Shown piece after piece: positions 57,250 through 64,000 of a DNA stretch of 64,000 bases. Within the stretch, counting starts at the first letter, position 1, and each line of letters starts with the position of its first letter. Below the pieces are notes generated by a model, which ran no database searches, was not told where the DNA came from, and worked only from the letters and a program-made list of their open reading frames with translations. The stretch is from Chitinophagaceae bacterium (GTDB taxonomy: Bacteria; Bacteroidota; Bacteroidia; Chitinophagales; Chitinophagaceae): NCBI GenBank assembly GCA_947452965.1, contig CANGEW010000005.1:54828-118827 (forward strand). The letters are read 5' to 3'. Both the position numbers and the translations under genes were made by a program.

Positions 57250-58902
57250 ATGGATAGAAGAACCTTTTTAACTGGTGCGAAAGAAAAGAGAAACAATCAA
57301 TCTTTTAGAACATTATCAGGTATTACTTCATACACAGGCGTTTGGTCGACAGATGAAATTATACATTTATTAAAACGAACTATGTTTGGTGCTAAAAAAT
57401 CAGACATAGATTTTTTTAGCACGATGACCATGGAGCAATCGGTTGATTATTTATTAAATGTGAGTTCGTTGCAAATAGCCCCCTCCCCACCAATTAAAAA
57501 CTACAGTCCAACAGAAGATCTTGCGGTAGCAGTGGGAGAAACCTGGGTATATACAAATCCTACAGAGAGTGGCGTAATGGGAGAAAGAAGATCATCTTTA
57601 AAGAGTTGGTGGGTTGGACAAATGATTAATCAGGAAAGGAATATTCTTGAAAAGTTAACACTCATGTGGCACAATCATTTTGTAATTGAAATGGAGATGG
57701 TTGGGAACGCTATATATTGCTATCAAAATAACGCGATTCTTCGTAAAAATGCGCTTGGTAATTTTAAACAATTTGTGAAAGATATTACTTTAGATACGGG
57801 AATGCTTAAGTATCTAAATAATTATCTCAACACTAAATCTGCTCCCGATGAAAACTATGCCCGTGAATTACAAGAATTATTTACTATAGGAAAAGGTTTT
57901 GATAATGCAACACCGCCATATAGTGAAGACGATGTAAAGAATGCAGCAAAAGTTTTAACAGGATGGATGATTGATGATGTTAATAACACGTATTTCTTTA
58001 AATCAACGAGACACGACACCACCAACAAGCAATTTTCTGCATATTATAATAACACAATAATATCAGGGCGAACGCTACAAGATGGAGCATTAGAACTAGA
58101 TGATTTATTAACTATGATTTTTAATAAAGAAGATGTTTCTTTAAACATTTGTCGAAAAATATATCGTTGGTTTGTATATTATGATATTGATGCCGCAACA
58201 GAATTAAATGTAATAGAACCGCTAGCACAAATTTTCAGAACAAGTAATTATGAAATAAAACCAGTCTTATTAGCACTTTTTAAAAGTGAACACTTTTTTG
58301 ATGTGGTAAATAGAGGTTGTCTAATAAAAAGCCCCGTGGATGTAGTTGTAGCACTTTGTAGAGAGTTTAATGTAGTATTTCCAGATGTTACAGATTTTGA
58401 TGCTAACTATAAGATGTGGGATTGGTTACATTCTTGTTGTACAAGTTTACAACAAGAACCAGGAGACCCCCCTAATGTTGCTGGCTGGCCAGCCTATTAT
58501 CAAACGCCTCAGTTTCACCAAATTTGGATTAATTCAGACACGCTTCCAAAAAGAAATATTTTTTGTGATACTATGATTTCCAGCGGGTATACAAAAAATG
58601 GAACAACGATAGTTATCGATGCTACTGCATTTACAGCAACTTTAACTGATCCTGCTAATCCAAATGCATTAATAAACGATGCCATTACATTTCTATTAAG
58701 AATACCTATCAGCCAAACATCGAAAGACCAGTTAAAAACAGATATACTTTTGGGAGGCCAAGCAACAGATGATTATTGGACAACAGCCTGGAATACGTTT
58801 ATTATTAATCCGGGAAATGCAACCAATACTAATATTGTAAAAACGAAACTAAAAAACCTATATCAATACATATTAAGGTTGCCAGAATATCAACTGGCTT
58901 AA
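57250..58902 (+). CDS. DUF1800 domain-containing protein
   Basis: The 550-residue protein belongs to the DUF1800 family, which almost always occurs beside a DUF1501 gene. Typical segments: HLLKRTMFGAKKSDIDFF near 40, LTLMWHNHFV near 140, and ENYARELQELFTIG near 205. It opens MDRRTFLTG, but no clear hydrophobic signal follows. The family's function is unknown. It lies 18 bases before the DUF1501 gene and 48 bases after paaE. Confidence 0.88.
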   Translation: MDRRTFLTGAKEKRNNQSFRTLSGITSYTGVWSTDEIIHLLKRTMFGAKKSDIDFFSTMTMEQSVDYLLNVSSLQIAPSPPIKNYSPTEDLAVAVGETWVYTNPTESGVMGERRSSLKSWWVGQMINQERNILEKLTLMWHNHFVIEMEMVGNAIYCYQNNAILRKNALGNFKQFVKDITLDTGMLKYLNNYLNTKSAPDENYARELQELFTIGKGFDNATPPYSEDDVKNAAKVLTGWMIDDVNNTYFFKSTRHDTTNKQFSAYYNNTIISGRTLQDGALELDDLLTMIFNKEDVSLNICRKIYRWFVYYDIDAATELNVIEPLAQIFRTSNYEIKPVLLALFKSEHFFDVVNRGCLIKSPVDVVVALCREFNVVFPDVTDFDANYKMWDWLHSCCTSLQQEPGDPPNVAGWPAYYQTPQFHQIWINSDTLPKRNIFCDTMISSGYTKNGTTIVIDATAFTATLTDPANPNALINDAITFLLRIPISQTSKDQLKTDILLGGQATDDYWTTAWNTFIINPGNATNTNIVKTKLKNLYQYILRLPEYQLA

Positions 58903-58919
58903 TTTATTAAATTATCTGA

Positions 58920-60449
58920 ATGAATAGAAGAGATTTTCTTGGAAAGGCTTTGACAACAGCAGCGATTCCTGCAGTTATTGGTGGCTTCTCATTAAGAGGC
59001 TTTGCTGCTAATTCACTTTTGCAGAGAGTTTTGTCAAGCGCTCCTCCAATGAATGATCATGTGTTGGTAATGGTTAAATTAACCGGAGGAAATGATGGAT
59101 TAAATACGGTAATACCAATTGATGTGTATTCAAATTATTTTAATGCACGTTCAAACATTGCTATTCCTGAAAACAGAATATTGTCATTGAATGGAATTAG
59201 CGCTATGGGCTTACATCCTTCGATGACTGGCATGCAAACCATGTTTAATGAAGGAAACTTAGGAATCATACAGGCAGTAAGTTATCCTAATCCAAATTTT
59301 TCACACTTTCGCGCAACTGATATTTGGATGAGCGGGTCAAATAGCGATGATGTATTAACAAGTGGAATTGCTGGAAGATATTTAGATTATGAATTCAATG
59401 GGTTTCCAAATGGCTATCCCAACAACATTATGCCCGATCCTTTAGCTATTCAAATAGGCTCGATTTCTTCATTAGCCCTGCAGGGGCCAACTGTAAACAT
59501 GGGGATGAGCATTAGCGACCCTACTAATTTTTATAATTTTATAAATGGAGTAGAAGACCCTCTTCCTATTAACAATGCCGGAAAAGAACTTTCTTATGTT
59601 CGCTCAGTAGTAAAACAAACGCAACAATATTCAACAGTAATAAAAAATGCCGCTTTAAACGTCACTCAACAATCTTCATACCCATCAAATAATTCTTTAG
59701 CGGCTCAATTAAAAATTGTCGCACGTTTAGTAAAAGGAGGATTAAAAACCAGAGTATATATTGTAGAGCACAAAGGTTTTGATACCCACTCCTTACAAAC
59801 CGATCTTACAGATACCACCATTGGAACACACGCAAATTTATTATCTAATTTAAGTGAGGCTATTAAAGCATTTCAAGACGATTTAAGTTTTTTGCAAATA
59901 GAAGACAAGGTAATCGGGATGACATTCTCTGAGTTTGGCAGAAGAATCAAAAGTAATAGTAGTGGAGGAACCGATCATGGCGTAGCAGCGCCTCTTTTTA
60001 TTTTTGGCAAAAAAGCCAACGCGCTTGTTTTAGGAACATCGCCCAACATTCCTGTAAATGTTACAGATAATGACAATGTAGCCATGCAATATGATTTTAG
60101 AAGCGTGTATTCGTCATTGTTACAACAATGGTTGTGTGTTAGGCCTACAGATATTCAAGAAATTATGCTTCAAAATTTTGAAAATCTTCCAATCATAGAA
60201 TCTCTCTCTTGTAATACTACAACGTATGTATTTAACGGGAATGGCTATTGGTCTAATTCTTCAAATTGGGTTGATGGTATAATTCCCCCAACAAATGTTT
60301 TTGGAAATGCTGAAATTATTATAGAACCTCAAGTAGGTGGACAATGTATTTTAGATAGATCAATTATTCAAACGGTTTCAAATGGCGCAAGTATAATTGT
60401 AAAATCTCAAAAAACTTTTGTTATTGAAGGGGGTTTTATTCAAAATTAA
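58920..60449 (+). CDS. DUF1501 domain-containing protein with Tat-like signal and extra C-terminal module
   Basis: A 509-residue protein with a Tat-type signal (MNRRDFLGKALTTAAIP..). The DUF1501 domain, related to sulfatases/alkaline phosphatases, contains LVMVKLTGGNDGLNTVIP, HFRATDIW and FSEFGRRIKSNSSGGTDHG (in pieces). After about residue 430 a separate module follows (YVFNGNGYWSNSSNWVDGI...), a beta-rich motif seen in surface proteins of Bacteroidota. It pairs with the DUF1800 gene; the role is unknown. Confidence 0.88.
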   Translation: MNRRDFLGKALTTAAIPAVIGGFSLRGFAANSLLQRVLSSAPPMNDHVLVMVKLTGGNDGLNTVIPIDVYSNYFNARSNIAIPENRILSLNGISAMGLHPSMTGMQTMFNEGNLGIIQAVSYPNPNFSHFRATDIWMSGSNSDDVLTSGIAGRYLDYEFNGFPNGYPNNIMPDPLAIQIGSISSLALQGPTVNMGMSISDPTNFYNFINGVEDPLPINNAGKELSYVRSVVKQTQQYSTVIKNAALNVTQQSSYPSNNSLAAQLKIVARLVKGGLKTRVYIVEHKGFDTHSLQTDLTDTTIGTHANLLSNLSEAIKAFQDDLSFLQIEDKVIGMTFSEFGRRIKSNSSGGTDHGVAAPLFIFGKKANALVLGTSPNIPVNVTDNDNVAMQYDFRSVYSSLLQQWLCVRPTDIQEIMLQNFENLPIIESLSCNTTTYVFNGNGYWSNSSNWVDGIIPPTNVFGNAEIIIEPQVGGQCILDRSIIQTVSNGASIIVKSQKTFVIEGGFIQN

Positions 60450-60496
60450 AAAGAAGTGTATTTAAGGCATTAAATTCCAGAACAAGAGCAAAATTA

Positions 60497-61783
60497 TTAT
60501 TTCCAAAACTCAATTCCCCTAAGCTTGTTTAGGTATATGTAATTCAATGTTTGTTGATATTCGCATTGTAGTTTAGATAATGCCGCCTTTTGAACTGCGG
60601 TAGAAGCAGCTACCACATCTAAATAAGTGGCAATTCCATTTTGATATTTTAATGCAATGATTTGTTCTGCTTTATCGGCGGAGGCTATTTGACTTTCTGT
60701 ATTTTTTATTTTTAAAGCATTGATTTCTATATCACTCAAAATATCTTTAATGTCTTTATTGTTCTTGTTTTCAAAGCTTTGCGTGGCAAGTTCACTTTGT
60801 TTGATAATACTTTGTTGAACTTTGAGTTGTTGTTTGGTTTTTCCAAAAAGATCCAAGGGCAACATAAATGAAACCCCTCCATAATAATTGAATCTCATAT
60901 CATTTACATCAGGAACGAATCCATTTTTATAACCCCCCGCCCCATGTAAACCAACACTTGGCCTGCTTTTAGTTTTAATAATGAATAATTCTTTTTGTGC
61001 TAAAATGGTTTTATCCGAAAGCAGTAAAAAATCTGGATTGGCAAGAGCTTTTGTACTGTCTATTTGACTGTTGTTTATATCGGCGCTATTAAAATCGAAA
61101 TTATTGCCAACAATTGTTTTGAATCCGCTAGTGTATTCTAGTAGATTGATTTGTTTTTGTAATTGGCTTAATAAGTCTAATTTTTTATTTCTTTCAGCGT
61201 CTAAGGTAGATTGAAGAGTAAGGGCATCAATTTTATAACTCTCCCCATTCAAAATTTTATTATCTACAACTTTTTTATTTTGTTGAAGATAACTGATCAC
61301 ACTGTCTTGAACTAAAATCGATTTTTTTAGATACACAATCGAATAATATATGGACGCTACTTGTTGTGCAAGCTGCATTTGAGCTGCTGCCGTATTATGT
61401 TTCGCATTTTGAATTTCGAATTTCGATTTCTCAATGGAAGCTTTCAGTCTTCCAAAGTCAACTATAGTATAGTTTGTGTTGATAGAAGAGTTGAAGCTAT
61501 TTACCGGCGCAAATTGAATTTCATTTCCATTAATAGGGAAAGAAATTTTAGGCATCATATAATTATAAGTACCCGTAACAGAAAAATCTGGTAGTTTATT
61601 CATTTCTACCATTTTTAATTTTTCTTCTGCTGTTTTCTCCGCATTCAACGACTCCTTTATAGCAGGAAAATAGTTAAAAGAAGCTTCAATAATTTTATTT
61701 AGCTCACTATTTGAGGCCGTTTGTGAAAACGCAAAGCCGTTTATTAATAAAATATATCCAATAAGTAGGATTGTCTTTTTCAT
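60497..61783 (-). CDS. TolC-family outer-membrane efflux protein
   Basis: A 428-residue TolC-like channel with a signal peptide (first about 20 residues, ending FAFSQ). It has two repeats of long helical/strand segments, with the second repeat ending in KYQNGIATYLDVVAAS. It is the last gene of an EmrAB-TolC type efflux operon. The substrate range cannot be predicted. Confidence 0.9.
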   Translation of the reverse strand: MKKTILLIGYILLINGFAFSQTASNSELNKIIEASFNYFPAIKESLNAEKTAEEKLKMVEMNKLPDFSVTGTYNYMMPKISFPINGNEIQFAPVNSFNSSINTNYTIVDFGRLKASIEKSKFEIQNAKHNTAAAQMQLAQQVASIYYSIVYLKKSILVQDSVISYLQQNKKVVDNKILNGESYKIDALTLQSTLDAERNKKLDLLSQLQKQINLLEYTSGFKTIVGNNFDFNSADINNSQIDSTKALANPDFLLLSDKTILAQKELFIIKTKSRPSVGLHGAGGYKNGFVPDVNDMRFNYYGGVSFMLPLDLFGKTKQQLKVQQSIIKQSELATQSFENKNNKDIKDILSDIEINALKIKNTESQIASADKAEQIIALKYQNGIATYLDVVAASTAVQKAALSKLQCEYQQTLNYIYLNKLRGIEFWK

Positions 61784-61801
61784 AAAAAATAAATTTTACA
61801 T

Positions 61802-63388
61802 TTAATGAGATTCTGCTGCAGCCTTCATAGATTGTTGTATTTCTGTAGCAGATTTTTTCTTTACTCTTAAAAACCCAACTAATGGAATTACCAATAAAAA
61901 GAAAACACCTACCAATCTGAATGCATCAAGATAGCTTAAAAAATAAGCTTGCTTTTCAACTGCCATATTTATACTTGCATACGCCTTGGTGGTAGCATTG
62001 GCCAGATCTCCTGTTTTTGCTGCAATTCCTTGTGAAATACTATTAATTCGCTCGTTTAATAAAGAAGAACCACTAGGCATTGTGCTAACTAGATCGCTTC
62101 TATGCTGAGCGTATCTTGATGATACATAATTATTAGCTACGGCAATACCAAAAGCTCCTCCAAGTTGGCGAATCATATTGTTTAAAGAAATGGCCGTAGG
62201 ATAATCTTTAGGCTCTAATCCGGCAACCGCCTGATTAATTAGAGGGAGCTGACACAAAGAAATGCCCACCGCTCTAATCACCAAAGGGAAAAAGAAATCG
62301 CTTTTTCCAACATCCGGACTTACGTTCGCACTTAAAAAAGCATACACTGCAAATAAAATAAAACCAATAAAAATAAGGGGTACAGGGGTAACTCCTTTGC
62401 TCATCATTTTACCAATAAATGGGGCAAGTATAACAGCTGCCATTGTGGGTAACAAAAGAGCGTTTCCGGTTTCAAAGGCATTAAAACCCAGAACACGTTG
62501 TGCCAAAACAGGAAAAATAAAAACAGAAGTATAGAGTCCAAATCCAGAAACAAATGTAAAAATGGTTGTGAAGGCCAAGTTTCTATTTCCTAATAACTTA
62601 AGATTTACTGCGGGTTGTTTGATATTGAGTTCGTAAATAATGAAAGTAGTTAATCCTACTACAGCAATAATAGCGCAAGTTCGAATGTATTCACTGCTTA
62701 ACCAATCTTCTGCTTCTCCTCTTTCCAAAACAAATTGTAAACAGCCTATTCCCGCCATTAATAACAAGATTCCGGTATAATCTATTTTGATATTGTTTTT
62801 ATTTTTTCCTTCATTTGGTTTTTTGTCTACAAACGTAAAGGCTAATAGCGCTGCAATGATTCCTACAGGAATATTAATCATGAATATTAATGGCCAAGAT
62901 GAATGATCAATAATATAACCGCCTAATGTAGGTCCTAATGTTGGCCCAAGAATGAGTCCCATACCAAATAAACCCGCGGCAATCCCTCTGTCTTTTGGTT
63001 CAAATGCATCAAACAATATTGCTTGTGAGGTTGATAAAAGGGCTCCTCCGCCTACTCCTTGAATAAATCGCCACACAATGAGTTCTACTAATGTGTTGGA
63101 TTGTCCACACATATAAGAAGCAACTGTAAAGATGATCATTGAAACAATGTAGTAGTTTTTTCTTCCAAAGTACTCTGCCAAAAATCCAGTTAAGGGAATA
63201 ATAATCACATTTGCTATCGCATACGAAGTAATGACCCAGCTTACGTCTTCAATACTTACACCCAAACTACCGCTCATTTCGCTTAGCGCAACGTTGACAA
63301 TAGAAGTATCAATAAGCTCCATTACGGCTGCCGTAACGGTGGTAATCACAATAATAGCTCTCGCAATTCCTTTGGGTGTAGTAGCCAT
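61802..63388 (-). CDS. DHA2-family MFS multidrug transporter (EmrB-like)
   Basis: A 528-residue, 14-helix major facilitator. It has the DHA2 features DTSIVNVALSEMSGSLG in helix 1, WVITSYAIANVIIIPLTG, GRKNYYI and the motif C-like GPTLGPTLGG. It lies between the adaptor and the TolC gene, so the three form a proton-driven tripartite pump spanning both membranes. Confidence 0.93.
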   Translation of the reverse strand: MATTPKGIARAIIVITTVTAAVMELIDTSIVNVALSEMSGSLGVSIEDVSWVITSYAIANVIIIPLTGFLAEYFGRKNYYIVSMIIFTVASYMCGQSNTLVELIVWRFIQGVGGGALLSTSQAILFDAFEPKDRGIAAGLFGMGLILGPTLGPTLGGYIIDHSSWPLIFMINIPVGIIAALLAFTFVDKKPNEGKNKNNIKIDYTGILLLMAGIGCLQFVLERGEAEDWLSSEYIRTCAIIAVVGLTTFIIYELNIKQPAVNLKLLGNRNLAFTTIFTFVSGFGLYTSVFIFPVLAQRVLGFNAFETGNALLLPTMAAVILAPFIGKMMSKGVTPVPLIFIGFILFAVYAFLSANVSPDVGKSDFFFPLVIRAVGISLCQLPLINQAVAGLEPKDYPTAISLNNMIRQLGGAFGIAVANNYVSSRYAQHRSDLVSTMPSGSSLLNERINSISQGIAAKTGDLANATTKAYASINMAVEKQAYFLSYLDAFRLVGVFFLLVIPLVGFLRVKKKSATEIQQSMKAAAESH

Positions 63389-63394
63389 CAGAGA

Positions 63395-64000
63395 TTAATT
63401 AATTGCTGCACTAACAAATACGCTTAATCCAGCACGCAGAATAGATTTATATTTTTCTATCTGATTGATTTTTATTTTTACGGGTACGCGTTGTGTAACT
63501 TTCACGAAGTTGCCACTGGCATTATCTGGAGGAAGCAAAGCAAATTTTGCACCTGTAGCGTCGCTGATGGTTTCGATGGTTCCAGTGATGATTTCATCCG
63601 GATAAGCGTCTACTCTAAGATCTACTTGTTTTCCAACAAAAAGATTTTTAAGTTGATTTTCTTTGAAGTTAGCAGTAACCCAATACAAACTATCGTTCAC
63701 AATTGAGAATAAAGGTGTTCCTGCTTGAACAAATTGTCCGACTGTAATATTTTTCTTTCCAATTTTTCCAGATGCTGGTGCTGTAACGGTTGTGTAAGAA
63801 AGTTTTAATTTGATTTCGTTGATTTTGGCTTGCTTTACTAATAATGCCGCTTCATTTTTTTTGATAACAGATTCTAATACCGGAATTTTACTTTGCGCGG
63901 CAGTTAAATCATTTTGATTGTTTTCAACTAGTTTTTGTGCCGACAAACTATTGAATTTGCTATCGTCTAGTTGCTTTTGAGTAATCGCTTCTCCTGCAAA
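63395..64000 (-). CDS. EmrA/HlyD-type membrane fusion protein, 5' end cut by window edge
   Basis: The periplasmic adaptor linking the EmrB-like transporter to TolC. The frame is open to base 64000; the TTG at 63946 is internal. The 202 visible residues contain the end of the coiled coil, the lipoyl half (LSYTTVTAPASGKIGKKNITVGQFVQ in pieces) and the beta-barrel domain (DLRVDAYPDEIITGTIETI). It precedes the transporter by 6 bases and is first of the visible operon genes. Confidence 0.9.
   Translation of the reverse strand, partial: FAGEAITQKQLDDSKFNSLSAQKLVENNQNDLTAAQSKIPVLESVIKKNEAALLVKQAKINEIKLKLSYTTVTAPASGKIGKKNITVGQFVQAGTPLFSIVNDSLYWVTANFKENQLKNLFVGKQVDLRVDAYPDEIITGTIETISDATGAKFALLPPDNASGNFVKVTQRVPVKIKINQIEKYKSILRAGLSVFVSAAIN

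Overview
The window looks like chromosomal DNA of a low-GC Bacteroidota, most likely a Chitinophagaceae-type bacterium. Evidence: promoters of the Bacteroidota form (TAnnTTTG close to start codons), lineage-typical families (DUF2480, IPExxxVDY, DUF6089, fused alpha-beta 2-oxoacid dehydrogenase E1, GH3, DUF1800/DUF1501 pair), Rho with a long N-terminal extension, and menaquinone synthesis by the futalosine route (MqnC). Almost all of it is intact single-copy core or metabolic gene content. I see no rRNA, CRISPR array, insertion sequence or prophage. Both ends cut through genes (gcvT on the left, an EmrA-type adaptor on the right).

Layout. 1-5.6 kb: gcvT (partial), comB and a large SNF2 helicase with two SWIM fingers. 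5.7-10.8 kb: a minus-strand phenylacetate operon, paaABCD - mgtC-like - paaG - paaI - paaY. 11-25 kb: metF, lptB, GH3, feoB, an IPExxxVDY gene, a pterin dehydratase, selD-selU, rho, a DEAD-box helicase, asnS, DUF2480 and a PpiD-type chaperone. 27.5-28.0 kb: a very AT-rich gap with DnaA boxes that I interpret as the replication origin. 28-34 kb: nadA, chrA, nadD, feoA, ybeY, two tandem parS sites, mnmG and a cupin gene. 34-42 kb: DUF6089, ssb, a zinc-ribbon protein, a four-gene ATP-grasp/SET/ABC-membrane cluster, a DUF985 cupin, carbonic anhydrase and fabG. 42-54.5 kb: a CAU tRNA, a HAD phosphatase, GT2, fused E1, an M16 peptidase pair, mqnC, a lone korB, an amidohydrolase lipoprotein and ligA. 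54.6-64 kb: an HNH protein, tetR-paaE, the DUF1800-DUF1501 pair and an EmrAB-TolC efflux operon.

How the parts connect. The TetR/paaE pair at 55.5 kb and the paa operon at 10.8 kb, about 45 kb apart, carry nearly the same 18-bp palindrome in their promoters (17 of 18 bases identical), so they are probably one regulon. The gap at 27.5-28.0 kb has two perfect DnaA boxes plus several near matches. About 3.6 kb away, directly upstream of mnmG (gidA), are two parS sites. In lines I counted by hand, C exceeds G on the left of the gap and G exceeds C on the right. Together these place the chromosome origin inside the window.

The most novel-looking system is the minus-strand cluster at 35.8-39.9 kb: a small SET protein, a D-Ala-D-Ala-ligase-like ATP-grasp enzyme, an ATP-grasp enzyme fused to a SET methyltransferase domain, and an ABC-exporter membrane domain without an ATPase. 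It may make and export a methylated amide- or peptide-type product. This is inference from domain content; the product is unknown.
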